Shown: one piece after another, positions 19,627-31,800 of the stretch
How positions within the stretch are numbered: position 1 is the first letter of the stretch
Layout: the number at the start of each line of letters is the position of its first letter
Source of the DNA: Acanthamoeba sp. SK_2022b
Taxonomy: Eukaryota > Discosea > Longamoebia > Acanthamoebidae
DNA: 45,425 bases
Reading direction: 5' to 3'
Assembly: GCA_027943245.1 (NCBI GenBank)
Contig: JANDJZ010000313.1
Location: 1-45,425, forward strand
Notes under the pieces: generated by a model
Databases searched by the model: none
Told to the model about the DNA's origin: nothing
Seen by the model: only the letters and a program-made list of their open reading frames with translations
Program-made: the position numbers and the translations under genes

Positions 19627-22600
19627 TTAGACGCTTCCGATCTGCTCGTAGCCGGCCCTCCTCCTGTAGTACCAGTAGCCGCCGCCGGCAGCGCCGATGA
19701 TGAGGAGCACGCCGATGATGCAGCCGATCACGATGAAGCCGATCGCCGTGTCGGAGAGGCCATCGTCGCTGCGTTGAGCGGTATACCGCCGCCACGTCAG
19801 CAACAACGCCCACAAGATGGGGATGGGGAAAGGTAGGCCTCGGGGTATACCTGGGCTCGACGGCCTGGACGGAGAGGATGCCGTCGATGAGGTAGACCAC
19901 GCCGTTGTTGGCGCTGACGGGGCCGCCCACGACGGCGGGCTTGCCGGCGCTCTCGGCGCCCACGACCTGCACGCTGGTGGCGCTGACCACCCGCAGGACC
20001 TCGCCGGACAACATCGTGTAGTTGCGGCCGCTGCCATGGAGAAAAGAAAAAAAAATAACAAGAAAACACGAGAAATTAGTAAACAATGCGCATCAGGCTG
20101 CTGGGGCGTGGGGGGGGGGCATACGCGACGAGGGAGGCGATGGTGCCGTTGAAGACGTGGGTCTTGAGCACGCTGGGCCACCTGGAGGGGTTGCTGGTCA
20201 ACGCCCTGGGAGCCTGCGCACACGAAGACGGAGCAGAATTAGACATTGGGGGGGCGGGGGGAGGGGGCAATCGGGGGGCAGGCGCGTACGCGGTCGTAAG
20301 CGGCGTCGGTGAAGGCGAAGATGGTGTAGGCCTCGGTGCTCGTGAGCACTTCGGTGAGGTTGGCCTGAGCCTGAAGATGAACGGCGGCGGTGAGTGAATG
20401 AAGAGGAGAGGAGGAAGGGGGAGGGAGAGAGAGAGAGAGAGAGAGAAATAAAGGGAAAGGAGGTCCCGTACGAGGGCGTCGAGGAAGTCGGTGGCCTTGA
20501 AGCCCTTGACGACCTTGTCGCTGGTGAGGGCAAAGTCGGCGGGGATGAGCACGGTGTCGATGGCGTGGACCACGCCGTTGGAGGCCAGGACGTTGGCCTG
20601 GACGATCTGAGCCTTGCCGTTGAGGACCACGGGGTTGGCCTGCGTCCATAGAAGCGCGAACGCGCCATGCTCGTTAGCGATCAGGGGCAAGCGCACGGGG
20701 AGAAGGGGGGGGGGGTAGGGGAGGTGGCGCACGGTGAGGTTGGCGCTCACGTCGCCGTTGAGAGTGGCAACGGTCTCGGGCAGCTCGGGCTTGCCGTTGA
20801 CGTAGTAGACGTTTTCACCGGCAGCCACGTGGTACTTGAGCACGTTGGCCAGATCGCTGAAGATGATGGTGAAGATAGCGAAAGAGGTCAGCCATTCGCC
20901 CTCCCGGCCACCAATCACATGATGATCCAACAAACACACATGAAGAGGGAGCCACATGGACGTACGCGTTGGACTGGGTGGTGTTGAGGAGGAGGTATTC
21001 GGCGACGGGACCGGTGAAGGCAGTGTCGCGGGGAGCGAAAACGGTGGTGCTCTGAAGCGCATCAGCGACGCCTGGGGGAGAGTCAAGTCAAGTCAAAATA
21101 GAGCAGCTGCGAATGCCAGACAAGCATCTCCAAGGGCGAGTCCGGTTAGGGAGGAGAAGAGGCGCCCCCCTCTTACCGGCAAAGGCGACAGCCGAGACGA
21201 GCTTGGTGAAACCGCCGTCGACAGCGGTCTGGACGATGGTCTTGCTGGGAGGAGTGAGGACGGCGTCGAGAACGTAGATCACGCCAACAGTGGTACCGGC
21301 GTCCTGCAAGAGGAAGCGGAGAGCTTCAGTACACGATCGCGCCAAGAGCGGGACAAGTGTGCATGCGTGCGAGAGAGAGAGAGAGAGCTGTGGGCGGTGA
21401 GCACCTGAGCGGCGGGCAGAGTAACTCCGTTCACGGTCGTGACGTTCTTGGTGCCATCGACGTTGATCACCAGCTGCTGGAAGGCGCTGTTGCTCGACGA
21501 GAGACCAAGCTGGGACTGCACGAGGCCCGAGGTCTGCACGACACGAGGAGTCGATCGTTAGTTTCGGCGAGCGACGCTCAATGGAGGCGAGAGGGGGGGG
21601 GGGCGTACGGCGAAGGCGGTGTGGCTGCCCTCGACGACGTGGTACTTGAGGAGATCAGCGGTGACGTTCTTGCCGTCGAGCGCGGCGTCGGTGGGCGCGA
21701 AGAGAGTGAACGGGGCGGTGTTGTCCAGGTACTGGGTCAGGTTGAGGCTGGCCAGCGCCCTGCGAGACACGAACGAAAGAGATGCGTGCGTGAGCTCGCG
21801 CCACCGCGCTGGGAGGGAGCGCTTCGTCAAAGAACGACCACGGAGGGACGCGCGTACTGCTCGAACTTGTTGAGCTTGAGGCCGAGAAGGGCCTTGCGGA
21901 GGGTGAAGGTGAAGTCGCTGGGGATCAACACCTGGGCAAAGAGTCACGACGCGGGAGAGTGAGCTGCTCGAGCGCGTTCGCGTTGGCTGACCACTTACGA
22001 AGCACATGACCGTGAGAGGGGTAGCGAACCTGGTCGATGACGTGGGCGACACCGTTGCTGGCCAGGTTGTTGGCGCTGGTGACCGTGGCCGAGCTGTTGG
22101 CGTTGCTGACCGTCACGACGGAGCCGTTGATGGTCACGGTGATCTCCTAGTGCGAGCAAGGGGAAGGGAAAGGGGAGTCGCCACACAAGACGTCGAGTGA
22201 GCTGCAAGACACGAGCCGCAGCTGCGAAGACCCTGAACAGGGAAGGTACCGCTCCGTTGAGGGTGGCGACGTTCAGCGAATCGACGTCGAGCTCGTTGGA
22301 GTAGAGGACCGAGGTCGCGACGTGGAGCTTGAGCACGGCCTGGAGATCCGCTACGCCTCCAGCGACGCCGAGGTAATCGTACACGAGGGGCTTGGCGGCC
22401 TGGAGCGCAACAAAGGCGGCGTTGCTGGGGGCGAAGGCGGTGACGCCAGCGACCGAGTCGTCGAGCGTGATGTTGGCCGCGTGGAGGAAAGTCGACAGAG
22501 TATTGAGATCGGCGACCTTAAGGAAGCGTGAGAACGAACCGATTAGGGGAATTCTATCTAACGTAGCCGATCCTTCCATCCATCTCTGATCAACGTATGC

Positions 22601-23184
22601 GAGCCATAACGTACCAAAGCGGTGAGGCTTTCGAGGTCCCCAGGAAGAGTCATGGCATCGCTGACCCCATGAATGACGCCATTGGAGGCCTCCAGGCTAG
22701 TGGCGTTGAGCGTGACCAGGTTGGGACCAAAATAGGCTGTAAGGTGACAAGGCTCAATTAGCCAGGCGAAGTGAAAAAACCACGGAAGGATTAAAATCTG
22801 GGAAGCGATGAGATAAATGAAAATCGTACTGCCCGTAGCGTTAACGCTGGCCTTAACCCGCTGGAAACCACCCTTGAGGGACGCAAGGCTGAGGAAAGTG
22901 GTGAAGATGTTGCCATCCTCGATCGGGGTGGCTGTGCCATTCAGGACGTGGTAGCTGATTTGCTCGTTGGTAAGATTGAGAGCAGGGTCGTGGTTGACAG
23001 GGGCGAGCAGCGTGACGTGGACGTTGGTGTCGTTCAGAGTGGTCTCGATCTGCCTGCCGAGGATCAAGTCGTTCAGCTGCGAGTAGAGCGGCTGCTGCGC
23101 CAGCACCTGCACGATGGTCTCATTCTGTGCCGAAGCGGCAGCCACGAAGAGCGCCACAAGAAGAAGCGAAAGGATGGACTTCAT
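19627..23184 (-). CDS. Fasciclin-like surface protein with five FAS1 domains and a C-terminal anchor
   Basis: Fifteen exons close in frame to 743 residues: 22830-23184, 22615-22736, 22250-22516, 22030-22146, 21858-21931, 21609-21759, 21405-21533, 21177-21303, 20966-21071, 20733-20856, 20472-20639, 20290-20370, 20125-20213, 19851-20030, 19627-19768. A signal peptide occupies about residues 1-19. Five units each end in a variant of NGVxHxIDxVL, the FAS1 box 2; YHV motifs mark the preceding helix in several. A transmembrane segment (AIGFIVIGCIIGVLLIIG) near residue 710 precedes a short basic tail. Many NxT/S sites suggest heavy glycosylation. FAS1 proteins act in cell-cell or matrix adhesion, so this is probably a type I surface adhesin. 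The third unit has the weakest box 2. Confidence 0.92.
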
Positions 23185-23464
23185 CGAGATGCAAGGATCG
23201 TTTGGCCTGCGTCTACGTCCACTTCGATGGCTAAATAACCGAAGCGCCTGGAAAGATGTGCAGCCATTCCCCTTGGGCTCAGATGGCCTCGCAGGCAAAA
23301 CCGGACAGTATCGTGCAAAAATGAATTTTCGATGGAAGATAGCAGCAGCCAATCCGATATTGCAAGGCACGAAAGGAATTCGGCGCGTGTCGGGCAATTT
23401 GATTTGCAATCAAGTGTGAGGGCCAACAGCCATCCGCTAGGTAAAAAGTGACTTATGCGCGTGA
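23185..23464. promoter_or_regulatory. Upstream region of the fasciclin gene
   Basis: 280 bp between the fasciclin ATG and the stop of the minus-strand transporter. It must hold the fasciclin promoter and the transporter 3' UTR. No TATA box is evident. Confidence 0.4.
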
Positions 23465-25160
23465 TCACTTGGCCCTCGCTGCCGCGTGGCCTTCGCCGCG
23501 CGTTGGGGTGAGGGCGCGTTCGAGGAGGAGGAAGGCGACGGCCGTGGCGATGAGGAGCACGCCCAGGCTGTGGAAGAGCTGACGCGGGCCGAGCGTCTGG
23601 TAGGCCCATCCGCCCACCAGGCCGCCCACGAACCCGCTCAGGCTGCCAAACACGCCCGAACCGACCACCTGCGCCGTGGCGCCGAGCGACGGCGACGCGA
23701 TCGACGCCGCCAACGCGTTCACGTGATTGAGCCCTGCCGGCCACGCCAACCTGATCGCCACACGCGCGCGCGCATGTCAGAGAGGCCTCAACCAAACTCT
23801 GAGTGGGTGGTCGGTAGGCTGATTTACCCAAAGGCGAGGCCGCCGAGGAGCTGAAGCGGGAGGACGAGCATGGTGGTGTTGTCGGGGGCGAGGAGGGTCA
23901 TGCCCAGCATGCGGAGGCCGTAGAGGACCATCGACATCACGATCACCCCGCGCGAGCCGTAGCGGGACAGCATGCTGCCGCTCCAGAACATGACCGGGAT
24001 CTCGGCCACGGTCTGCGCGATGGTGGCCACGCCCATCAGCGACTCGGTCGCGCCCAGGTCCTTCAAGAAGAGAAAGAGGAAGCCGCTCGCCACGCTGTGG
24101 CTCAGCCCGAACACGAAGATGGCCGCCAGGAAGCAGAGAAACCTGCCCCCAGACACCGAGCGTCAGCGCCTGAACGGCGAGGAGCTCGCCGGGGGGGAGG
24201 GCGCGCCTACCGGATAGAGGTGAGGAGGGTCACGATCTGGGCGTACTGGACCTGTGGCCTGCCGGTGGGGAAGCGCATGTTGGAGTAGTGGAAGATGGAA
24301 GCCAGCGTGACCATCCCCGCCGAGAAGGCCCACAGCGACCACACCCACTCGTGGAAGGTGAGCCACCAGCCCATGATGCCCGACGCCACTGGCGTTTGTA
24401 GTTGTTATGATAAGTGGGTCACCTTGGCCGAAAGGTGGGGGACAGCGTCTGTGTACCTCCGAATCCGATCGAGCCCCACATGCGGTGCCTGCCGTATTCG
24501 TGCTTCTTGTTGGCCGCCCCGAGGTCTTCCATCACCGCATCGTCCACCTGTTCCACAAATGTACGACGTACAGTCAACTCTTCCCAGGCCTTGTCCTTGT
24601 ATGAAGTTGTACGGTTGGAACGTACCAAAGGCACGATGGGCGACCACACGATGTTCTGTTGCGCGTAGAGAGATGTCAGCAGCGCCCTTAATATTGGATC
24701 TCTTTTTTCAAGAAATAAAAAAATAATAAATTATTACCCTTATTCTTGAAAACCATTTATCTCTTCAATGGTATTCACGAAGGGTGGGGTCGACTCGTAC
24801 GAGAAGGAGGACGAGGCCGCATAGAGCAAGGGGAGAGGCGGGGAGCAGAGGGAGGAGGGGTGCCAGAGCCGCTGCGAGGAGGCATGAGCCACGCAGAAGG
24901 TCGCGATGTCGACGTGTGCGGTCGGCCGTGACCGATGCGATGGCCGACGACACAAACGAGGCCAGCGCACAGGCCGACGCCAGTCGGCCCAGGTGGGAGG
25001 CGGTGAGGCCCCTCTCCTTCTCCAGCTGCACCGCGAGGAAGGGCTGCATCGCCCCAAAGGCGCCGTAGACCGCACCGTACATCAAACCGGGCGGTGGCGC
25101 TCCACCACCCCCTCCACCGCTGCCACCACTGGTGGCTGGTCCATCAAGTGTGGCCATCAT
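23465..25160 (-). CDS. MFS_1-like (MFSD6-type) transporter
   Basis: Six exons (24801-25160, 24626-24655, 24457-24547, 24211-24388, 23828-24142, 23465-23750) join to 419 residues. The second exon is only 30 nt. After a Gly-rich N-terminus, the sequence has about ten to twelve hydrophobic segments. The opening helix (GAVYGAFGAMQPFLAVQL) and the tract HRMWGSIGFG, preceded by an acidic/Lys-rich loop, match the MFS_1-like group. ASIASPSLGATAQ and SGFVGGLVGGW fall in the C-terminal half. Substrate unknown. It is a multi-pass membrane protein, plasma or endomembrane. The two adjacent ATGs at 25158 and 25155 cannot be separated. Confidence 0.88.
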
Positions 25161-25328
25161 GCTGTTGTTGCGTTGTTGTGCTTGGTTTTGTATGCCCTGT
25201 CTTTGCCACTACACAGGAAAATGCTGTGTTCGATGAAATTTCAACCACAAGAATGCACGTGGAATGCAGATGAGAGAAAAGCATGTTTTGTCAAACTACA
25301 AGCAGAAACTCTGGCGTGGATCGGGTTG

Positions 25329-28134
25329 CTAACACTCCCCAGTGCAATGGGCGTTGTTGTAGAAGTTGAGCATCACGACCTGCCGAGGCACGCCCACCAC
25401 CAGGAAGTTGCCTTCAAAGTCGAACGACATGGGGGACGTCGCCTCCACGCATTCCTGTCCCCACCCCCGCACACACCACGTCCTTCCTCGTGAGTACGCG
25501 AAAGGGGGAACGATGGATCGGTCGACCATCGGAGCAGAGATCGCAGGCCTAACCTTTGAGAAGTCGAGGCTGTTCCAGAACTCGAACGTGCGCCCGTTCC
25601 ACACGTGGAGCATCTGGTACCTGTGCACAAGCAGGCCAAGAAGAAGAAGATGTGAGAAAGCACAATGGTGGCAGAGAAGAAGGGCCAGAGGGCTACGAAC
25701 CGGAAGGGGTTCCTGGTCTTGGTGTTCTGCCAGAAGTACTGGTTGGGCGGGTTGTGGACGGCCGAGAAGATCAGCTTCTGGCTGTCGAACTGCAGCGACG
25801 ACACAAAGGAGATCGAGTGGCCCTCGAGCTGGAACACGGGCGCCGACCGCTTCCTCAAGTCCCATATCCGCACCGTTCCTATTGGCCATTCACCACCGAT
25901 GACGTGGCATCGATCGTCAGCGCATCCCGACACCGCATAGCATGTGCAGAAAGGGAGGGGTAGCGCACCATCGCCGGAGCCGGTGGCCAGCACTTGGTCG
26001 CGCCGTTGCATGCAGGTCACCTTGTCGCTGTGGCCGCGGAGCACGCTGGTTGGCGCCCGGCCTCGCTGACGCACGTCGTAGATCGCCACAGGACCCGACG
26101 CTGGCCCGTGGAAAGGTTAGGGTGAGTTGAGCTTGGACGCCTTCTCTCTGGAAGGGCTCGGGAGTCAGGAGCGCACCGTCACCCAAGGCGACGTCGTTGT
26201 AGCAAAAGTCCATGGCCGAGGCGTTGCACGAAACCGGCAGCTGCTGCAACATGGCGTCGTTGGCCCAGTCCCACAGTTCCACCAACCCTGGTTGGTGTTG
26301 GGGCGCTGACAAGTGATAAAATGTTAAAAAGGGTTTTAAAAATACAACAACAAATATATATAAATATCAAGATAAAAATTGGATGCAAATGATCAGGTCA
26401 GGTGCGAGGGCCTACCTAGGGCGATCCGCCCGTCGCCGTAGGCGGAAGAGAAGCGGGCGAGGAGCGGAGAGGCGATGTTATGTGGTTTGATGATGATGGT
26501 CTTCTTCTTCTTGTACGACTTCATCTCGATCACTCGCACGATGCCTGCGCAGGCGACGGGAGTGAGACACCAGAATCGGAGATGATGGCGTATCGCCCAA
26601 TGCATGCATGTGGTTGGTTGGTGGGTGGCGCACCGTTGTCGAGCTCCCAGTTGGGCGCGATGGCCAGGTTGTCGTCCTTGCGGTGGAGCGACGACGTCAT
26701 GCGGTCCACCACCAGCACGAAGCACGACGCCTTGACCTGTACAAGAGGTCAGCCATCGGCCACGCGTTGGTAAGCGCAGGCAACGTCTACCTTGGTCATC
26801 CTGGCGGGCTCGAGGCTGGACGGGCGGTTGACGAGGAGGGAGGTGATGAAGGTCGCGTTGTGGTGGGTATCCACGTTGGTCACCTTCTTGGAGAGTCGCT
26901 GGATGTTCTTGGCCTTCCACCCGCGATGCTCGTGCTCGAGCCTGCTCCGATACTCGGCCCTCCAGTCGCGCTCCGCGGGCGTCGAGCCGGCGTTGGCGCT
27001 CATCACCTGCACGTCGACTCTCACCCGCTCGTCGTTGTCGCCTTCTTCGCCTGCATCGCATTCGTTCTTTTTCTTGTCGACACGGCTCTGGTGGAGGTAG
27101 CGCCGACGGGCCGGCCTGCCGCCTTCGTCTTCGCTGCCGCTCTCGCGGTCGACCTCGGGCGACGACGCGCTGCCGTCGCTGGGGTCGTCGGCCAGCGGCC
27201 CTCCCCGCATGCCCTCTCCGATCTCCTTCCCCCGCTCCTCCTCTGCGCCCAGGGGCTCGGAGTTTGCTTCCGCCGAATCGTCGCAGGGTAACGCGGATTG
27301 GTCGCCGCTGCTCGACGTCGATTGGTCGTTCGGTCCCCACGCGCGTGCGTAGTTTAGTTTCCACAGGAGCGGGTCCGCCACCAGGTCGGCCATTCTGTGG
27401 CACGTCGATGCCAGCCGCGCCAGTTCCTGGTGCTCGAGCCATCCAGCCACGAGCCACACCAGCTCGGGCGGCAGCACTTCGAAGAAGTCCTTCTTTTCCA
27501 CCTCCTCCTCTTCATTAGTGGCGTGGTCCTTCTTCAACTCGCCCTCTTCGTCTGCGAGCTCTTCCGCGGCTTCGTCGCTCTCGCTTCCGCCGCTCTCCAG
27601 GTCGTGCCCCTCCTCCGTATCGTACTCGATGGTCATGCGGCGAGGCAGCTCTTCATCTTCGTTGACGTCCCGCTTCTCCTTGTCCTTGCTCCTTGATGGC
27701 CTGGCCTTGTCCTCCCCTTGGGAATGGCGTAGACGGAGCTCGCTGGACGAGGAGAGCCCCTGGGCCTTGGCCAAATCGGCCTGGGCAGAAGGCTGGGGAC
27801 CGCTCTCTACGTGCGCGTAGGGGCACGACGAGCCGCGAGTGCAGAGGCCCTTGAGGAAGTAGACACAGCCCGTGCGCACCACCTTGGTCTGCACCTTCTC
27901 CTCTACTGCCTTCTCCTTCAGTGGCTTGTTCTTCTTTGGTGTCTTCTTGCCTCTTGCTCGCTCCCCGAGCATTATGGGGAGGCCTTCCTCCTTGGTGTTG
28001 GTGGCGTTCGCGTTGCCTGTAGGTTCGCCTCTACGGTGGAGAAGCGGGGTCGACGGACCATCACCAGAGCGCTCTCGCCCACAGCCTCCGCCCACTCGTT
28101 TGGACATGAACTGCAGCACCGCTTGCGCGCTCAT
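25329..28134 (-). CDS. CCCH zinc finger / F-box / WD40 protein
   Basis: Eight exons (26791-28134, 26634-26736, 26416-26544, 26177-26305, 25969-26100, 25701-25878, 25554-25620, 25329-25454) give 735 residues. A CCCH finger has Cys90, Cys98, Cys104 and His108 (C-x7-C-x5-C-x3-H). An acidic linker leads to an F-box at about 216-266 (EVLPPELVWLVAGWL). WD40 blades fill the C-terminal half, e.g. VLRGHSDKVTCMQRRDQVLATGSGDG then TVRIWDLRKR, and a weaker last blade ending at GEC. Expected role: an SCF ubiquitin-ligase substrate receptor, with the propeller recognising the target and the finger possibly binding RNA. CCCH plus WD40 occurs in other eukaryotes; an F-box between them is unusual. Confidence 0.88.
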
Positions 28135-28659
28135 TAATCCTTACTGCTGTGCGCTCTCTCTCCTTCTTCTATGTTGTGCTGTTGTGCTTGTGCACGCTGA
28201 GACGGTAATACTGCTTGGTCCGTTTGTGGAGAGGTCAGCATATAATGAAGTGGAATGAAACACAGAGCTCTTCTGTAGGCAGAGATATGCCACACTCTTC
28301 AGCTGTTCACGTGCCAGGGCGCCAGGTTGGCGCGCGGAGCCCGCGACTGGCTCGGAGTAGAAGGTCACGGCCCCTCTTGGTCTCCGTTCGTGCCAATCCG
28401 AAACCGGGGGAGATGTGGTTGACCCCATCCATGAAGTGTTTGTGGCCTCCACGCCCCTTCCACAGACCCTCTCGTGCTCCTGCCGGGACCAACACCGACA
28501 GGCAGGACAGCCACCTTAACCGATGGCAATGACAAGCCGATGAAATACCGGCTAAAATCCGCCGACGCGGAAGAGAAGGAACCTGGTTGTGTCCGTCACC
28601 CGCCGCGAGACGAACAGCGGTGGACCACGCAACGAGAGAGACACACAACTTACCTGACG
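28135..28659. promoter_or_regulatory. Divergent promoter region (F-box/WD40 and PAS genes)
   Basis: The two genes start at 28134 (minus) and 28660 (plus), so this 525-bp stretch probably carries both promoters. No clear TATA box. Open frames here lack family signal. Confidence 0.45.
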
Positions 28660-29925
28660 ATGGAAGTCGATGAGCGGGCGCACAAAACGGAATCGTCAGA
28701 GTGGGACGGCTTTCCGTCGGCGCAGTCCTCGGCCAAACGTGCGTTAATCTTTGTCCTCTTTGAATTCAGGAGAATGTGCAATTCGTCATTCTCGGTTACA
28801 TAACCTTTTCCTTGCCTTTCAGCCTACTTTCACATGCTAAAATCGAGAGAACATCTGAACAGGAAAACGCCCGGATGAAGATGCCACAACAACTTCTGTT
28901 CCTCTCACGGGCGGTGGCACGGCGCCAAAACAGAACGGCGACGGCCAAAACAACGAACGCCAACACGACGGCGACGACCACAGAAGCAAAATAGCGCGGC
29001 TAGAGGCACGTGTAGCCGAGCTAGAGGAGGAGAACGCCCTCTATCGCTGCATTCTCGATACGCAGGAGGTCCTCGTCGTCGGTACGCGGGCCCCACCTGC
29101 CACGGCTCATTTCTCTCAGCCGATACACAATATCACTTCTCACTTTGTGCCATTTCCCCATACGATGGGGATCACCATTCTGTGATGGGCACATGTTCTT
29201 CTGTCGTGCTCATGTTCCATTTATTTTTGGATTATTATTGTTGTTTTTTGTTTTTTTTTGGTGTATTTTTTGTTTTCAGTGGCCATTGTTCTACTACACG
29301 CGTGGAGCTTACTGTGAGTGGGTGGGCCGTGGGGGCAGTGATGAACACGCGCGCGCAGATCGTGCGGTTCAACCGCGCGTGCCAGGCGGCGACGGGCTAC
29401 GCCGCCGAGGAGGCCGAGGGCGCCGACCTGTTTGACCTCCTCATCCCGCCCGACCAGACGCCCGACGTGCGCCGCGTCTTCGATGCAATCCAATCGGCCG
29501 AAGACGACCTCGAACGTACGAGTAGCGGCCCCACCTCCTCAACCTCTCTTCATCGCCATCTCTCTCTCTCTCTCTCTCTTTCTCATACCCGCGCCATCAC
29601 GTAGGCTTCGTGATGCCGGGCCAGCAGTGGAAGAACTTCTGGCGCACCAAGGACGGCCGCCTCATCCTCACCCGGTGGCGCAACGACTCGGTGCCCGACC
29701 TCTTCACCGGCAAAACCAAATACGTACGACAAGATGACTTTCTCAACCATCATCAAACCACCAGCGATGATGGAGACTGACGTGGCCACCATCGAATGGG
29801 CCGTGCGTGCGCCCGTGTGGCAGGTGGTGGCCACCGGCGTGGTGATCGACGCGGCGCCGACGGCCAAAGACGAGTTCCTGCTGCGGCGCGTGGTCCACAC
29901 GCCCAGCCAGTCCCCCGCCTTGTGA
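28660..29925 (+). CDS. Small coiled-coil PAS-domain protein
   Basis: Five exons (28660-28738, 28863-29081, 29339-29515, 29605-29723, 29824-29925) close in frame to 231 residues. A Lys/Asp-rich N-terminus precedes a heptad-like coil at about 68-93 (IARLEARVAELEEENAL). A PAS fold follows: QIVRFNRACQAATGY, EGADLFDLL, then the late strand joining KTKY to VVATGVVID across the last intron. This junction was chosen because it reconstitutes the usual PAS ending. PAS domains sense ligands or mediate dimerisation. No kinase or other output domain is present. The coil recalls a leucine zipper, but no clear basic region precedes it. Exon 1 is the least certain. Confidence 0.78.
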
Positions 29926-30239
29926 CCGTGGTCTCTCTCCCTCTCTTCTTTAGCTCCCTGCCCTCTTCTTCTTCTTCTTCTGTTTTCCACACACACGCTC
30001 GTTGCGTACACACGCATGAGCTTGTTGTACATGTAGAAGTTACCCTTACCGAACTGACCGTCTTGTAATCAGCAATAATAAGCGCTTTATTACCGCCTGC
30101 GTTTGTTCTCTCTTGTCGAGTAGTAGAAGATGAAGTGTACAAGGGGGGAGCTCTCCTTACCCGAACATCACGCTGATGCATGACGAGGTAGCTGGAGCAG
30201 AGAGTAAACCAACAAAAATGACATGTCGCGTGTGTATGT
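29926..30239. terminator. Convergent 3' region between PAS and RING genes
   Basis: 314 bp between two stop codons facing each other. AATAATAA near 30074 could serve plus-strand polyadenylation. No gene is seen. Confidence 0.4.
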
Positions 30240-31508
30240 TCACGACTCGAGAGAGCAGCCGCAGAGCGGGCACTTGGTGGAGGAGGTGCTGAGCCACTGG
30301 ACGATGCACTCGGCGTGGAAGGAGTGCTGGCAGCGGGGCAGCTCCTTGACGCCCTCGCCCACCTCGAACGAGCACATGCAGATGGCGCAGCGCTCGCCCT
30401 CGCCGCAGACGAGCGACGAGCCGGGCTCGACCGTGCGCGACGGGAACGAGTCGATGAGGCTGGTCGAGAGGGTCTTGGGCTTGACCGTCGAGTCGAGCAT
30501 GAGGAGCAGCTCGTAGTCCTCCGGCGTGAGCTCGCGGTTGAGCAGGTCGTTGAGCTGCTGGGCCGACAGACCGCACTGCACGACGCTGCCTCGGTCGATG
30601 GCCGAAGTCACCTCGCGCTCGTAGGACGGGATGCGGCCTTCGTTGCTGTTCGAAGTCGACCTGCGGGTGTGTGTAGTAGTGCGAGTAGCGGTCGAAGTAG
30701 AGGCAGAAGTAGTAGAAGATGTAGAGGAGGAAGTAGAAGGCAGGATGATCTCCTGTCGCACGGCCTGGTAGTCGACGGGGCGGTACTCGAGACCGCGCGT
30801 GGCGTTGGTCTTGTAGGCGCACACCTGCTCGAACACGAGGCCGTCGCGCTGGCATCGCTTCCTCTCGTCGCGGGCGTTGACCCATCGGTCGGGCCTCACG
30901 CGGGGCTTCTTGTGTGCGCGCGAGTGGCGTCGCACGACGTGGCCGCCCAGCTTGATCGACACAACGCGCCTCTCCCATCGCTCGCCCTCGTCGTCGAGCT
31001 CTACGTCGCGGCTGGTCTCGGTCATGTCAAAGTCGTAGCCCGAGTAGTGGTCCAGCTCGGGCAGGCCAAGGGGTTCGGTGGCCTCGTAGTCGTCGAAAAG
31101 GTCGAGGTAGTAGGCCTCAGCCTCGTCCTCGTCGTCGAAGACGGCTTCGTCGTCGAAGCAATAGTGGTCCTCGCTGAAGAGGTCGAAGCTCGTATCATCG
31201 TCCTCGTCGGCTTCGTGTAGCGAGTCGACGAGGCCCTCCTCGCCGCTCTCCTCCTCCTCGTGAGCGGCGGCCTCCTCCTCTTCGGTCATCTTCTCCTTGC
31301 CCTTGTCCTTGGAGTCGTGAACGACGTTGTCGCGGGAGGGTCGCAGCTGGAACCTCTCCTCGAAGGTCTGGTACTGGGCGAAGAAAAGAGACAGCAGTTC
31401 GGCGCTGTTGGTCTTGGTCTTCACCATCTTCTTCTTGCTCTTCACGGTCTTGTTGGTGTCATGAGTCTTGCTGGGCGAAGCCAGAGTAGGAAGTACAACG
31501 GCAGCCAT
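30240..31508 (-). CDS. RING-H2 E3 ubiquitin ligase with acidic N-terminus
   Basis: A single exon of 422 residues from the ATG at 31506-31508. The C-terminal RING-H2 finger has Cys374, Cys377, Cys393, His395, His398, Cys401, Cys413 and Cys416, the C3H2C3 pattern, with Trp405 in the usual E2-contact position. Residues about 60-190 are very acidic with many Asp, Glu and Tyr. A Ser/Thr run lies near residue 260. RING-H2 proteins transfer ubiquitin from E2 to substrate; no transmembrane segment is visible, so it is probably soluble. An in-frame ATG at 31722-31724 would add 72 residues, but that extension has a different composition and looks like 5' UTR. Confidence 0.88.
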   Translation of the reverse strand: MAAVVLPTLASPSKTHDTNKTVKSKKKMVKTKTNSAELLSLFFAQYQTFEERFQLRPSRDNVVHDSKDKGKEKMTEEEEAAAHEEEESGEEGLVDSLHEADEDDDTSFDLFSEDHYCFDDEAVFDDEDEAEAYYLDLFDDYEATEPLGLPELDHYSGYDFDMTETSRDVELDDEGERWERRVVSIKLGGHVVRRHSRAHKKPRVRPDRWVNARDERKRCQRDGLVFEQVCAYKTNATRGLEYRPVDYQAVRQEIILPSTSSSTSSTTSASTSTATRTTTHTRRSTSNSNEGRIPSYEREVTSAIDRGSVVQCGLSAQQLNDLLNRELTPEDYELLLMLDSTVKPKTLSTSLIDSFPSRTVEPGSSLVCGEGERCAICMCSFEVGEGVKELPRCQHSFHAECIVQWLSTSSTKCPLCGCSLES

Positions 31509-31800
31509 TAGTGGATATAGATGGGCTTGGTGGGCGTAAGGGAGATAGATAGAAATATAGAGAGAGGAAGAGAGGAAGTGGCAAGAGCAGCTCCCTTTAG
31601 CGCTCTGGCGGCGTGTCTCAGGTGTGGTACAACGAGAGAAGCGGCCACAGACGCAGAACGTGAAATTTATCGCGAGAGGATGCCTCCCCATATTTTCGCA
31701 TACCAGCGTTCCCTGTTTTTTCATCGATCAATTCTATTTTCTTTCTGGATTTTGGTTCCCTGAAGAACTTTCTTTTCGCCTCCTTTTTTTCAAACTATTT
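31509..31800. promoter_or_regulatory. Upstream region of the RING-H2 gene
   Basis: Contains the in-frame upstream ATG discussed for the RING gene. Composition shifts to AT-rich beyond about 31720, toward the mobile-element island. Confidence 0.4.

Noticed and set aside
31509..31724. In-frame extension of the RING gene from an upstream ATG
   Set aside because: The added residues are hydrophobic/Cys-rich, unlike the rest of the protein, and the later ATG is followed by the acidic body.
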